A DNA stretch of 64,000 nucleotides from Geosiphon pyriformis. Its lineage: Eukaryota > Glomeromycota > Glomeromycetes > Archaeosporales > Geosiphonaceae. Positions 1 to 12,573 of this stretch are shown piece by piece. The position numbers and the translations under genes are program-made. The stretch is taken from NCBI GenBank assembly GCA_016748015.1, contig JAAOMT010000617.1, forward strand, positions 690,635 through 754,634, given 5' to 3'. The notes beneath the pieces were generated by a model. It saw nothing but the letters and a program-made list of their open reading frames with translations, ran no database searches and was not told where the DNA came from. The number at the start of each line of letters is the position of its first letter. The first letter of the stretch is position 1.

Positions 1-414
1 AAAAAAGATCAAAAATGGGAATGGTTTGATAGCTTTCTTCTTCTGTTTCAAAGAGAGTTTCAGTTGCTTGATGGGCAGCAATCCAAATGTAGATTTAATG
101 ATTCAATATTCGAAATCAGGGGGCTGTTGTTCAAAAGTTGTAGAATATAAAAGCTGATTGATACTGTTGTTTCTTTCTTCAAAGTTGTCTTCAAAATAAG
201 CTTGGTCAAAGTAATAGGTTGTATAAGCTGTATAGGTTTCAGCTAAATGCTTGTTCAGGAACCAGTTCCAAAAGTCTTGAAATTGTCTGCTGGATTGTTC
301 TTTAATGGGGAAGCAAATCAAGCAGAAGGGCAAAGGATTGAGTTCAATAAAGTCTAGATCATTTTTGTTGTGTGCTTCTTCTAATTGTTATAGCAGATAT
401 GAATAATTACCCAT
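1..414 (-). pseudogene. gag N-terminal fragment of element A
   Basis: The ATG (412-414) corresponds to the gag ATG of the complete copy at 53509. Codon 9 is TAA where the family had a glutamine codon (the copy at 24368-32174 keeps CAA). From about 333 down the frame is open for 76 codons, with the family motif FQDFWNWF, then stops again. Gag would form the particle shell; this fragment cannot make it. The rest of the gene is outside the window. Confidence 0.75.
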
Positions 415-466
415 ACAATAGGAAACAAAGTAGAATTTGACAATCTTACAGAAAGCACCACTTTTA

Positions 467-1216
467 TGTTATAAGTTGGAGTAATAAGCTAATGAATAGC
501 AAAGGAAAACAGAATTGTAAGGTAATGAAAATAATCAAAGGGAATTCAACTTCAAAGAGCAAATTAAATGAGTATGGATTCAATATATAAGATCAGTCTC
601 ATAAAATATCTCAGTTGCTATACTTTTCAAAGCTAACCAGGAAATTTGAAGATAGAAGGATAGTTCATATTGTCAACAAATAATCACATACTAGTATAAT
701 TCTATGCTTCACATTAGCACTCTTAGAATTCAATATCAGATATTAGATATACTCTTCAGTTATGTTTTATTCAATAGTCTTCAAATGCTACAATTACATG
801 TTTCAGAAAAAGTGTAAGAAATAACCAACAAGTAATTTTTTATCCCAAGATGTTCAGATACTTGAAGATAGAGAAAGAGAAATTAGTAATAAGAAAATGA
901 TTAAGATGAAAGTGTTATTTTATTTATTTGATTTTCTTGATTTCTATATGCTTTTCTACAATTAAGAGATTCATCGCTTATATAGCTATCAAAAGTGGTC
1001 AATAATCAGGTCAACAACTAGGTCAATGATCAGGTCAATAATCAGGTTAATAATCAGGTCATTGATTAGGTCAATGATCAGGTCAATGATCAGATCAATG
1101 ATCAGGTCATTGATCAAGTCAATGATTACTTTCTAAAAATAGAGTGGCTAATTTATATGACATCAGTGGCTAATACATGTGATAATTAATAAGAAGTATA
1201 AGTTTTAACTATAACA
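467..1216 (-). repeat. 5' LTR of element A
   Basis: On the minus strand the LTR would run TGTTA...TAACA; here the ends are TGTTATAA and its partner ATAACA. Length is about 750 bp. It carries about 11 copies of the 12-bp AGGTCA-type unit at 996-1128 and a TATA-like ctatataag equivalent (tatagctat on the plus strand, about 980). The ends match the family I LTRs at 4509, 11468, 24368, 31426, 52731 and 59789. Confidence 0.88.
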
Positions 1217-4200
1217 ATATATTTGTTGTTATGCTTTTAAGTTTATATTTATTTATCTTACTACCAATTTTTTTTTCTGGTAGTGGTTTTTTTGATCTAA
1301 TAATAATATGTGTTCTACTGTTATTAGTTATAGTAGTTTGTTTTTTAATAGTTAAAGTAATATTTAAATAATTTTTAGTTTAATATTCATAGAAAGTATA
1401 AAAAGTGGTTTAAATATTTTGATTCAGGAAATAATTGTTTATGTTAATTAAAAATATCTTTGTTTTAAAAATAATGTATTTATTTATATTTGATTTTTGT
1501 TAATTGTTTGGGTTGGTATTATTACAACAAATAACCAATCAGACTATTTGTAATATTTTTTAAGTTACATGCTATAAACAAGATAATCATTAAAAATTGT
1601 TTTATATTAATCTTGTAGAATATAAAAATCATTAATCAAAACTTTGTTGATTATAAAAAGTTTTTTTTACTAGTTAGAAAATTTATTACTATAGATATTA
1701 TCTCTGTTTAAACAATATTTTAATATTAAGTTACTAATACTTAAAGAAAGTATTTTATAGCTTTTTTTAAAACTGTTTTATTTTTTCAAAAACAATTATT
1801 TGTATTTTTACTAATAAATTAAGAATATATTAAGTTTTCTTTATAAAATGTTTTTGTAATTTTCTATTGTGATTTTTTCAAAAAGTATTATTTTAATGTC
1901 TGTTTTTATTGGTAAAATTGTTATTTGTCTATAAAGCAGATAAAAAATTCATAACTTGTTATATTATAATTCAGCAAACAAAGCTAAAAATAGCACTTTG
2001 TCTTATAAATTTGTTTTTTTATTGGTTTTGGCTAAGATTTTACATAATGTTTTATTAAAATATTTTACTAAGCCATTTGTTTAAAGATAATAAAAAGAAG
2101 AAAGTTTATAATATATTCTCATTTTTCTACAAAGTTCTTTAGCCAGTTTACTGAAAAAAGCTTTTTTTTTATTAGATATAAGTTTTTTTGAGCAGTTATA
2201 ATAATAAATAATATATTTATAAATGAAATTGGCTATTAAAACTACTGTTTAGTTTAGAATAACTCTTGTTTCTATTTACTTTATAAGATAGTTTGTAATT
2301 ATAATAATATATTTATTGTTATTAAAAGTTATTGTTAAAGATTCAACAATATTTATATTAATTCTGTTAAATGGTTGGCCAACAAAAATTAAGTATATGT
2401 CTTTTTTGTAATTAAGTTTTTTTTCTTTGACAAATATTACAGATTTTAATATAATCAACAATATTTTTTCTTAAGATAATAATATTAACCTAAAATCTTC
2501 TGAATTATTTTTGTTTTTTTAAAGTGTTTAGCTAATAGATTAGTATACATATTATAAATTATATTTTTTTTTTAAATCTAATAACTCTTTGGAGATGTTA
2601 AAATCTTTTCTATTTTTTTTGTATAATTGGTTTTAATAGATTAAGTAAAAATTTAATTGTTTTCACAAATGTTTTTTTTGCTGTTAAATATAGTTCAGTA
2701 AGTATTGTTCTTTATTCAAAAATTTTATTAAGACAAAATAATTATTCAAATCTATTATCATGTTTGGTTAAAATAGAATTATTAATAATTAAGTTGGTTT
2801 GATTTGCAAATATTGTTTTATTACTAGATAGTAAATTTGAAAAGAGCATTAGTATTTTGATAATTTGCTCTTTTATAATATTGTATATTATAGTTTAATT
2901 TATTCAAATAAAGTATTCAATAAATTATTTATTTGTATTTTAGCTTTTTTTTTTATATAGCCAAATTAAAACTTAATAATTTGTTATTACCAGAAATTTG
3001 ACATCAAAAAAATGTTTATTTCAGTAATTAATAGCTCATACTACTACCAAATATTCTTGTTTAATACTAAATAATTTTGTTCTGTTAAAGAAAATAATTT
3101 GTTGACATAAGCTATAACATGCTTTTTGATATCTTTATTTTTAAAAAAAAAACAGTATTAAGTCCAAAGCCAATTGTATTAGTATGAAAAATAAAAAGTT
3201 AATTCACATTAGATTACATAAAAATAAATTCTGAACTAATTTTTTTTTTAAGATTTTAAAGACTTTTTGCTGATATATGCTCCAATAATAATTAATAGTT
3301 TTTTTAAATAGTTAATTAAAAAAAAAAAATTTGGAAAAATCTTTGACAAACTTTTAATAATAAGAGATCAAACCAAGAAAAAAGTATAGTTCATAAATAT
3401 TTATTAGTTGTTTAATGTTTTAGACTTTTTAATTTTGGTTAGATTAAAGAAAATTCTATTTTTTGTAATAAAATAACCAAATAATTGGGTAGATTAATAT
3501 TCAAAGAAAAATTTAATTAAGTTGATCTTAAGACCAGTATTTTTAAACAAATCAAAAACTTTTTGCAAATGTTTAAGGTATTTATTACAGATTTTTGAGT
3601 ATATTATTATGTTATCCAAATAAACCAAAACAAAGTTTTTTTTTACTAATTCAAATAATTTGTTTATTAGATGTTGAAATGTAAAAAGAGTATTAATAAG
3701 ACTAAAAGACATAACTGTGAATTTATAAGTATTTATATTTGGTAATAAAAGCAGTTTTTTTTTGCTTTTTAAATTTATCTCTATTTGTTAAAATTTAGCA
3801 GTTAAATTAATAATAAAGAAAAAAGCACTATTAAATTAATTTAATATTACATTAATTTTGAAAAGTAAATATATATTTCTTTTAATAATAATATTTAATT
3901 AGTAGTAATTAACACAAAAGTATAAAATTTTACTTTTCTTAAATATTACTATAACTGGAAATGCTTATTCACTCTTGGTTTTTTGTATAAATCCAAAATT
4001 TTTCATCTGGTTTATTTTTTTCTTAATTAAATTAATAAAACTTCAAATAGATGAAACAAGTTTTTTTGGTAATAATAGTATGTTGTATTACATAAATTTG
4101 TCCAGAAGTATTACTTTTTTTTAAAATAACTGGGCTATTTTTAATTAAAAAATTTTCAATATTCACTTTTTTTTTCTTTTAAAGAGAGTTTTTTTTATTT

Positions 4201-4508
4201 TATTACTAATAATTATATCTTAAACAGTTTATTTTCAAAAAATTTCTGTATTTTTTTTATTTTTTTTTGGAATATTAAGCTAATTAGTTTTCAATCTTTG
4301 TAATAGATTAGACAAAACTTGTATTTATTACTAAATGAATACAATAGTTTATTATATTAGTACTAAACACAAAAATTATGTTACCAATAACTGTATTTAG
4401 CTTTTTTGTGAGACTTTTTGTCAAAAATTCTTTTGAGTATATTATAATAAAACAAGCAAATTATTTTATTATTTATGATAATTTCTTTTTTGTTAGCTTT
4501 AATATTAT
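1217..4508 (-). mobile_element. Family I element B, 3' internal part (ORF3, IN, RNase H, RT, end of PR)
   Basis: This is a highly AT-drifted minus-strand copy read backwards from ORF3 (about 1217-1480) through integrase (about 1750-2760), RNase H/RT (about 2880-4150) and the Cys-rich part of the protease ORF (about 4200-4508). Its 3' LTR is not seen, because element A interrupts it at 1216/1217. On the other side it breaks at 4508 in ...TTAT and resumes at 12134 with TTAT..., exactly around element C. It is one of the oldest layers by decay. Confidence 0.85.
1600..4508 (-). pseudogene. pol pseudogene of element B
   Basis: Recognisable remnants, in minus-strand order: the Cys-rich linker near 4400; RT with the YLDN active-site remnant near 3600 (second aspartate lost to Asn); the conserved block ending in GLKIN near 3530; and integrase with FVGQPFNRI near 2380. 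Many stops and frame breaks separate them. RT would copy the RNA and IN would insert the cDNA; neither can work here. The integrase ATG (on the plus strand the CAT near 2759-2761) is still present. Confidence 0.75.
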
Positions 4509-5206
4509 TGTTATAAATTGGAATAACAAGTTAACAAATAGCAAAAGAAAACAGAATTATAGAGTAATAAAAATAATTAAAAAGAAAATTACAATATAAA
4601 AGTAAATTAAATAAGTAAAGATTCAATATACATAATTAGTCTTATAAAATTACAGTTATAAATCTGAAAATAGAGGAATAATTCGTGATTGTCAACAAGA
4701 TAACACTACTGCTATTATTTTATGTCTCAACTTACAATTTTTAAAATCAATAACAGATATCATTGTGCTTTTTAATTGTTTTTTTATTCAATAAATTTCA
4801 AGAGTAAACAGTTACTTCTCAGGTTAATTCTAACAATACAAATTAAGAAGAAAATAAAATAAAATATGTGAATGCCAACAAGTAATCTTTTATTCCAAGA
4901 TATTTAAATACTTAAAGATAGAAAAAAAAAATAAGTGATATGAGAGAAAGTAATTGATAATAGGTTTTTATTTTATTACTTTGATCATGTTTTTTTACAG
5001 CTAAAAGATTCATTACTTATATAGCTATTGAAAGTGGTCAACAATTAGGTCAATGATTAGGTTAATAATCAGATCAACAACTAAATCAACAACTAGATTA
5101 ATAATCAGGTCAATAATCACTATCTAAAAATAAAGTAACTAATTATGTAATATTAATGGCTAATACATGTAATAACTAATAAAAAGTATGGGTTTTAACC
5201 ATAATA
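4509..5206 (-). repeat. 3' LTR of element C
   Basis: The low-coordinate end is TGTTATAA; the high end is ATAATA, where the family has ATAACA (one C to T). The 12-bp unit array is at about 5035-5119, roughly 7 units, against about 3 in the partner LTR. Confidence 0.85.
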
Positions 5207-5835
5207 TTATCTTTTTCAAAGAAATTAAGCTCTGGCAAAATCAAGCTATTTATAAGATAATCTAATTGAAAGATTTTGTCTAGCTTAAAACTAACTAGTT
5301 TATTGAAGTTTTTTGTGAATAAAATATATAATATTTAAGACAAAATAAGTTTTATATTCAAGAAACCAAATCTTGGTATAAAAGTTTTAGTTTTTTTAGC
5401 AGTAGTTAAAACTCTTAGGACATCTAACTATATAATGTCCAAAATTTTTATCTGTATCTCTAAAGTTGTTTTCTTTATAAGCTTCATATTCTCTATAATT
5501 TCACCAAGGTAATTATAGAGTTCTAGTTGTCTTTCATATGACAAATTTTTGTTTATGGATAAGATTTCCTTAATTGTTTTTTCAATTGTGATAAAGAATA
5601 AAAATATTATTGCTGTTATACTTTTTAGCAAATATTTATCCATTTTGCTACCAATTTTTTTTCTTCTGGTAGTGGTTTTTTTTGGTCTAATAACAGTATG
5701 TGGTTCACTGTTATTAGTTATGATGGTCTGTTTTCCAATAGTTAGAGTAGTATTTAAATAGTTTTTGATTCAATACTTATGAAGAGTATAGAAAGTATTT
5801 TGAATGTTTTGATCTAGAAAATAATTGTTTATGTT
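5180..5835 (-). pseudogene. Third ORF (ORF3) of element C
   Basis: This is the homologue of ORF3 at 59163-59819. Function is unknown and I recognise no domain. The start codon equivalent is ATA rather than ATG. The central part stays open for about 71 codons (5428-5643) with the conserved block MDKYLL and the motif RQLELY. The C-terminal codons read into the 3' LTR, as in the other copies. Position just after integrase is where some Ty3 relatives carry an extra gene. Confidence 0.6.
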
Positions 5836-5899
5836 AATTAAAAATATCTCTGTTTTGGAAATAGTACATTTATTTATACTTGATTTTTGTTGATTATTT

Positions 5900-7195
5900 G
5901 TGTTAGTATTATCATAACAGGCAACCAATCAGGTTATTTGTAATATTTTTTAAGTTATGTATCATAAACAGAGTAATCATTAAAGATTGTTCTATATTGA
6001 TCTTGTAGAATATAAAAACTATTGTTCAAAACTTTGTTGACTAAAAAAAATTCTTTCCACCAGTTAAGAAATTTATTATCATAGATATTGTCTCTGTTTG
6101 AGTAATATTCTAAAACTAGATCACTAATATTTAAGGAAAGTATTTTATAAGTCTTCTTCTTTTTAAGTTTTTTTTAGAACTGTTTTATCTTTTTAAAGAC
6201 AATTATTTATGCTTTTACCAAGAAATCAAGAATAGTATCAAGTTTTTTTTGCAAAATATCTTTGTAATTTTTTATTGTAGTTTTTTCAAAGAGTATTGTT
6301 TCAATATTAGTTTTTATTAATAAAGTTGTTATTTGCCCATAGAACACATAAAAAAGTTTATAATTTGTTATATTATAATTCACAGTTTTATAAGCAAACA
6401 AAGCTGAAAATAATACTTTGTTTTATAAGTTTGTTTTTTTACTGGTTTTGGCTAATGTTTTACATAGAATTCTGTTGAAATATTTTATTAAATTATTTGT
6501 TTAAAGATAGTAAAAAGAAAAAAGTTTATAATATATTCTCATTTTTTTACAAAGTTCTTCAACAAGTGTACTGAGAAAAGCTCTTTCTTTATCAAATAAA
6601 AGTTTTTTGGAGCAGTTATAACAACAAATAATATTTTTATAAATGAAATTGGCTATTAAGATTGCTGTTTGGTCTAAAATGGCTTTTGTTTCTACTCATT
6701 TTATAAGATAGTTAGTAACTGTAATAATATATCTATTCTCATTAGAAGTTATTGTTAGAGATTCAACAACATCTATACTAATTCTATTAAATGATTAACT
6801 AACAAAGATTAGATAGATATCTTCTTTACAATTAGGTTTTCCTCCTTTTTGGCAGGTGTTACAGGTTTTAATATATTTAACAATGTTTTTTTTCAAAATA
6901 GGCCAATAATAGCAAGCTAAAGTTTTCTGAATTGTTTTTGTTTTTCTAAAGTGTTTAGCTAATAAATTAGTATACATGTTATAGATTACAATTTCTTTTT
7001 TTTTCAAATCTTATAACTCTTTGGGAGTGGTTAAGATCTTTTTTATTTCTTTTATATAGTTGGTTTTGGTAAATCAAATAGAAATTTAATTGTTTGTGCA
7101 AATGTTTTCTTTGCTGTTAAGTGTATTCTGATGGGTATTGTTTTTTATCCAAAAATTTTATTAAAGCAGAATAGTTGTTCAAGTCTATTATTATG
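5900..7195 (-). pseudogene. integrase pseudogene of element C
   Basis: Pieces of a Ty3-type integrase on the minus strand. The zinc-binding region is near 6850-7000 (CNTCQ), followed by the DDE core and a C-terminal part with the conserved stretch MFAYKTVNYNITNY at 6400. The start codon equivalent is ATA where the complete copy has ATG at 57802. Several stops and frame changes break it. It lies between RNase H and ORF3, as in the complete copy. Confidence 0.7.
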
Positions 7196-7199
7196 TTTG

Positions 7200-8560
7200 T
7201 TAAAGGAAAAATTACTAATAATTAGGTCTGTTTGGTTTGAAAAGATTGTATTATTACTAAATAATAAGTCTAAAGAGAGTGTTAGCATTTTAATAATTAA
7301 CTTCTTTGCAATGTTGAATGTTATAGTTAAATTCATTCAGATAGAATATCCAGCAAGTTATTTATTTGTGTTCTAGCTTCTTTTATTGTACAGTTAAACC
7401 AAGACTTAATGATTTGTTATCACTAGAAATTTTATATCAAAAAGATATTTATCCTAATAGCTAGTAGTTTAAACTACTGCTAAGTATTCTTGCTTAGTAA
7501 TTAAATAGTTCTGTTCTGCTGGTAAAAAAATTCTACTAGCATAAGCTATAGCATGTTTTTTTCTATCTTTATCTTTCTAAGATAGAACAGCATCAAGTCT
7601 AAAGTCAAATGTATCAGTGTGGAAGATAAAAGATTAATTCAGATTAGGTTGCTTAAAGATTGATTCAGTAACCAGTTTTTCTTTTAAAGTTTCAAATGCT
7701 TTTTGCTAATATGTTCCTCAATAGTAATTGACATTTTTTTTGAGTAACTAATTAAGAAAAAAGATGATTTTAAAGAAATTCTTAATGAATTTGCAATAGT
7801 AAGAAGCCAAATTAAAAAAAGAGTGTAGTTTATGAACATTTATTAGTTGTCTAATATTCTGGACTTTTTTAATTTTGGCTGGATCAGAAAAGATTCTATC
7901 TTTTGTAATAAGATAACCAAAGAACTTGAATTGTTGTCCAAAAAAAAATTTAATTGAATTTATTTTAAAGAGCATTTTTAAAAAGATCAAAAACCTTTTG
8001 CAAATGTTTAAGATATTCATTTTAGATTTTTGAGTATACTATTATGTTGTCCAAGTAAACCAGAACAAAGTTTTTTTTTACTAATTTAAACACTTTGTTT
8101 ATTAGGCATTGAAAGATAGAAAGAACATTGGTGAGACCAAAAGACATGACTGCAAATTTGTAAGTACCATATTTAATAATAAAAACAGTTTTTTTTTGCT
8201 TTCTGGATCCATCTTTACTTGCCAAAATTCAGTAGTTAAATTAATAATTGAGAAAAAAGCAACATTCTTGAATTGGTTTAGTATTGCATTAATCTTGAAA
8301 AGCAGATATTTTTTTTTTTTAGTAATAGCATTTAATTGGCAATAATCAACACAAAAGCATAAAGTTCTACCTTTCTTGGATACTACTACAATTAAAAAAG
8401 CCTATTTACTTTTGGTTTCTTGTATAAATCCAAGATTTTTTATTTGGTTTATCTTTTTCTTAATGAATTTATTATTGTATTAATTGAGTTGATAAGACTT
8501 CAGATGGATAATGTAAGTTTCTCTGGTGGTGATAGTGTGTTGTATTATATGAGTTTGTTC
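7200..8560 (-). pseudogene. RT-RNase H pseudogene of element C
   Basis: The open blocks 8022-8225 and 7748-8020 (minus) carry MSFGLTN, the catalytic box as VYLDN (second Asp changed to Asn) and the thumb block. RNase H remnants follow to about 7340. The family reads MPFGLTN and YLDD in the complete copy at 56441-57526. A stop separates the two blocks. It cannot encode an active enzyme. Confidence 0.75.
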
Positions 8561-9864
8561 ATAAATATCACTTTTTTTTGAGATAACTGGGCTATTTTTA
8601 GCCAACAGATTTTCAATGTCTACTTTTTTTTTTCAGAGGAAAGTTTTCTTTGTTTTATTGCAAGTAATTGGATCTTAAGTGGTTAATTTTTAAAGAACTT
8701 TTATAATAGATCAAGCAAAACTTGCATTTATTACTAGGAGAATATAAAGATTTATTACACTAGTACTAAACACAAAAACTATATCACCAATATTTGTATT
8801 TGGTTTTCTTATTAGGTTTTCTATCAAAAATTCTTTTAAGAATATTATAATAAGATTAGCAGATCATCTTGTTATTTAAAATAATTTTTTTTAATATTGT
8901 CTAATGACTTGTCATTGCTGGTAAAGATGGTATAGACAAGTTCAATAGTTTTTTTTTGTTCTTCTTGTTCTTCTTTTTTATCACTCTCTTTATTATCTGA
9001 TTCATCTAATTGTTTTTCTTCTTGGTTTTGCTTAAGTACTGGAAAAGTTGTCCAATAGCAACACTTAACCATAATGAGTTTTTTATTACATCTAATGATT
9101 AGTTTATATAGTTTATAGTCAAATATGACTTTAGTTTTCTTTAACCACTTATTGTTAACAATTATAATGTATTCTTTGGCTTTAGATACTTTCATGTCAG
9201 TTTTAATGCTGATATTATTGATGTGAACAGGAACAGCTTTGGTAATACCAAGCTTTTTCTTTTTGTTACTATGCATATTAATCATAGATCTGGTTAAGAA
9301 TTTATTAATTTTTCTACTAATGGCTTTCAAGAAATGTTTAGCAATAATGTTTACAGAAGATCTACTGTTTAGAATCAGATCAATAAAGTAACCAGCCACT
9401 TGGGCTTTGCAAATTAGAGGAGTAATATTGCTGTTGTTAATGAGTTTAACTTGTTAAGAACATTTATTGGTTTTTGGCATCTTTTTTTTTAAGATTAAGG
9501 ATTTATAAAGATCTTTTCTAAACTGTAAATAGATTATTAATTGGCCAAAATAATGTAAACTGGAGTTTTTATAAGATCTTTAACAACAGAATAGAGACCA
9601 GATTTTTGCACAATTTCTAAGGGTTTCAGCTTTAAAGAATTCTTAAAAAGTTTAGTCTTTGATGGCTTATTGCTATCAGCAGTTAATGTTAAAGCTTTAT
9701 TGAGTTCTAAAGTGAAATTAATCTTGGCTTTCTTTTTCTTTTTTGTTGAGTTTAAGGGGTTGATTGCCAGTTTATACATATTATGATTATTATTAATTAG
9801 GTTAAAAGCATAAAAAAAGTTTTTTTTGGTTGGCTTGTACTTTCACCCTTTGGAAATGCACTTA
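8560..9864 (-). pseudogene. protease / Cys-rich ORF of element C
   Basis: A 175-codon open stretch (8872-9399) holds the retroviral-type aspartic protease region with LILNSRSSV. The family catalytic triad DSG is changed to NSR, which G-to-A changes explain. It is followed by an acidic Glu/Lys/Gln-rich linker. The block 9537-9779 is the basic N-terminal part with the KKKKK run. The ORF follows gag in the -1 frame after the TTTAAAC heptamer at 9868-9874. Confidence 0.7.
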
Positions 9865-11415
9865 TTAGTTTAAATGCTAATAAATAGTGGCTTTAATTAA
9901 GGAATTCTTTTCAAAGAAATTAATGTTGGCATGATTAAATTTTTAATTAGAAATATTGTTATTATTGAGTCTGTTGTTCTAATTATCATTATTTTTAAGA
10001 ACTAGAAAAAGCAAAGAGAGATTGTTGTAATTTCTTGAAAAGTGTTTAGTTAATTCACAATAATAGCATATAAATAGACCATGATTTTGCTGTCTTTAAT
10101 AAGAAGATTGCTAGAACTGGTCAAAACATGATTCAAATCTAAGTTTTTGAAGCTGTTGGTTGTTTCTGACTGCTTGGTCCAAAAGTTCTAATAGACAGAC
10201 AAGATTAATTGTAAATCTGTCTATTAATTGTTTATTAAAGTCTTGAATATAAGCAGCAAAAGAGATAGTGGTTATTTGTAAAGCAAGAGTTATAACAGAA
10301 GTAAGAATGAAAACTGAAAGTGTAAATCCCAAATGCATTCTTTGGTTGTCTTCAATTTTTTGGATGAGTTCAATAGCCATGTCTATTGTAAGATTGTTTT
10401 TTAAGACCAAAAGAAACCAAAAAACATAAAATAAGTCAGTTCTCAATTCTTTTGTAAAGAAGTAAATTTTTTGTTCTTCTGTCTAATTTCTTTTAGAATC
10501 TACTTGTTTAATTAACTTTCTTATTACTTTAACATATTCAGTTACAACTTCACTAGAATTTTGGGTTTTTTTTTCCAATTTTATATACCATTTTGAAATT
10601 AAAATGGGAGTTCTGAATTTGCTTTCAAACTGGATGGTAAAAAAAATATTGTTTTCTTCAATATTTGCTGATGCCTATTTTATGATTTTTTGTTAAGCAT
10701 TGGCATTAGTTTTTTGTGAAAACCAGGTAGCAAAAGAGTCTTGAAGATAGCCACCAATAATTTGGAACTTGTATTCTTTATTATATTAATTTGTAGTGAT
10801 TGTTCTTTCAAAATTGTCCAATCATTCTATTAAATCTTGGGCATCACTTCTAAATAGTAATAGTGAAATGTTATTTTTTTACTTTAAAGTGGTTTGTATG
10901 TCTTGAAAAACAGCCAAAATGTTTTGTTATATGAGGTTATTAGCTATTAGTTCAGAAATAGCTGTTTGTATAGAATGTTCTAATTTGTTTGAAAAGAAAT
11001 TAAAAACAGGAGCAGTTTAATAACTTTTTTCTTCTGTTTTAAAAGAGGTTTTAGCTAACTAGTAGACAGCAATTCAGATGTGAATTTGGTGATTCAAATA
11101 TTTAAAATTAGGAAGCTGTTGTTCAAAAGTTGTAGAGTATAAAAGCTAATTGATGCTGTTGTTTCTTTCTTTAAAGTTGTCTTTAAAATAAGCTTAATTA
11201 AAATAATAAGTTATATAAACTGTGTAAATTTTAGCTAAATGTTTATTTAGAAGCCAGTTCCAAAAGTTTTGAAATTGTTTATTAGATTGTTCTTTAATAG
11301 AGAAGCAAATTAAGCAAGAAAACAAAGGATTAAATTTAATAAAGTCTAGATCATTTTTGTTGTATGCTTCAAAGTGTTCTTTTGATTATTGTAACAGGTA
11401 TAAATAATCACTCAT
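9865..11415 (-). pseudogene. gag pseudogene of element C
   Basis: It runs from the ATG equivalent (11413-11415) to a TAA directly after the TTTAAAC heptamer (9868-9874). A 111-codon open block at 10111-10446 matches the gag central region, with AIELIQKIEDNQRMHLG. The zinc knuckle region near 10040-10080 is decayed. Many nonsense codons interrupt it. Confidence 0.7.
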
Positions 11416-11467
11416 ACAATAAGAAACAAAGTGAATTTTGACAATCTTACAGAAAGCACTACTTTTA

Positions 11468-12133
11468 TATTATAGTTTGAAATAACAAGTTAATGGATAG
11501 CAAGGGAAAACAAGATTGTAAAGTAATGGAAATAATCAAAGAGAAAATTACAATATAGGAGTAAATTGAATGAGTAAGTATTCAATATGCATAATTAGTT
11601 TTATAAAAATTACAGTTGTAAATCTTTTCTAAAAATTCGAAGATAAAAGAATAGTTTATGATTATTAACAAAATAATACTACTGCTATTATTTTATGTCT
11701 CAACTCAACAATTTTTAAAATCAATAACATGTATTATTGTGCTTTTTAATTATTTTTTTATTCAATGAATCACAAAAACAAGCAGTTACTTTTTAGACTA
11801 ATTTTAACAATACAAATCAAGAAAAAAAAAAGATAAGATATATAAATGCCAACAAGTAATCTTTTATTTTAAAATGTTCAGATACTTAAAGATAGAAAAA
11901 AAAGAATAAACAATATGAAAAAAAGTAATTAATAATGGGTTTTTATTTTATTACTTTAATTATGTCTTTCTATAGCTAAAAGACTTATCACTTATATAAT
12001 TATTAAAAGTAGTTAACAACCAAGTTAATAATCAAGTTAATAATTACTATCTATAAATAAAGTGGCTAATTATATAATATTAGTGGCTAATACATATAAT
12101 AACTAATAAAAAGTATGGGTTTTAATCATAACA
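11468..12133 (-). repeat. 5' LTR of element C
   Basis: The low end is TATTATAG, where the family has TGTTACGG; the high end is CATAACA. Length is 666 bp, shorter than its partner mainly because the 12-bp array near 12011-12047 has only about three units. Confidence 0.85.
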
Positions 12134-12573
12134 TTATCTAATAACTTGTTATTACTGGTAAAAATGATATGAATTAATTTAATAATCTTTTTTTGCTTTT
12201 CTTCATTTTCTTTTTTATTATTTTTTTTATTATCTGATTTATTTAATTGTTCTTTTTTTTGGTTTTGTTTGAATATTAAAAGAGTTGTTTAATAATAATA
12301 TTTAACTATAATAAGTTTTTTATTATATTTAATAGCTAATTTACACAGTTTATAATCAAGTAATACTTTTGCTTTTTTGAGTTACTTATTGCTAACAATA
12401 ATAATATATTCTTTTGTTTCAAAAACTTTTATGTTAATTTTAATACTAATATTATTAATACAGACAAATACAGCTTTAGTTATATTAAAATCTTTTTTTT
12501 GTTATTATGTATATTAGTTATAAACCAAGTTAGAAGTTTATTAATCTTTCTATAAATAGTTTCAAAAAAGTAT
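12134..12573 (-). pseudogene. Element B protease ORF, middle piece
   Basis: This is a continuation of element B after element C: minus-strand protease/acidic linker sequence matching 8880-9330 of element C. It is interrupted at 12573 by a solo LTR and continues at 14204. The ends carry both target duplications: TTAT at 12134-12137 (from C) and GTAT at 12570-12573 (from the solo LTR). Confidence 0.8.

Larger units (their letters stand above)
1..1216 (-). mobile_element. Family I Ty3-like element A, 5' end (runs off the window)
   Basis: This is the 5' end of a minus-strand family I LTR retrotransposon. It holds the 5' LTR (467-1216), the leader with a primer-binding-like site, and the gag start. 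The rest lies left of the window. It aligns by eye with the 5' end of the complete copy at 52731-60442. The sequence to the right (1217 on) is not host DNA but the 3' internal part of another family I copy, so A inserted into that copy. Only one side of the target site is visible (right flank begins ATAT). Confidence 0.85.
4509..12133 (-). mobile_element. Family I element C, both LTRs, nested in B
   Basis: This is a full-length minus-strand element of about 7.6 kb. LTRs lie at 4509-5206 (3') and 11468-12133 (5'). Direct repeats TTAT flank it (4505-4508 and 12134-12137). The sequence on both sides is the protease ORF of element B, which becomes continuous when C is removed. Internal order on the minus strand: gag (11415-9865), PR/Cys module (about 9864-8560), RT-RNase H (about 8500-7200), IN (about 7195-5900), ORF3 (about 5835-5180). 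All genes are broken. Confidence 0.9.

Noticed and set aside
996-1128. CRISPR-like array in the LTRs
   Set aside because: 12-bp units with no spacers, inside eukaryotic LTRs; a minisatellite.
7131-7376. 81-codon plus-strand ORF
   Set aside because: It is antisense to the RNase H/integrase junction of element C, and a parallel antisense ORF appears in K at the same place; a shadow.
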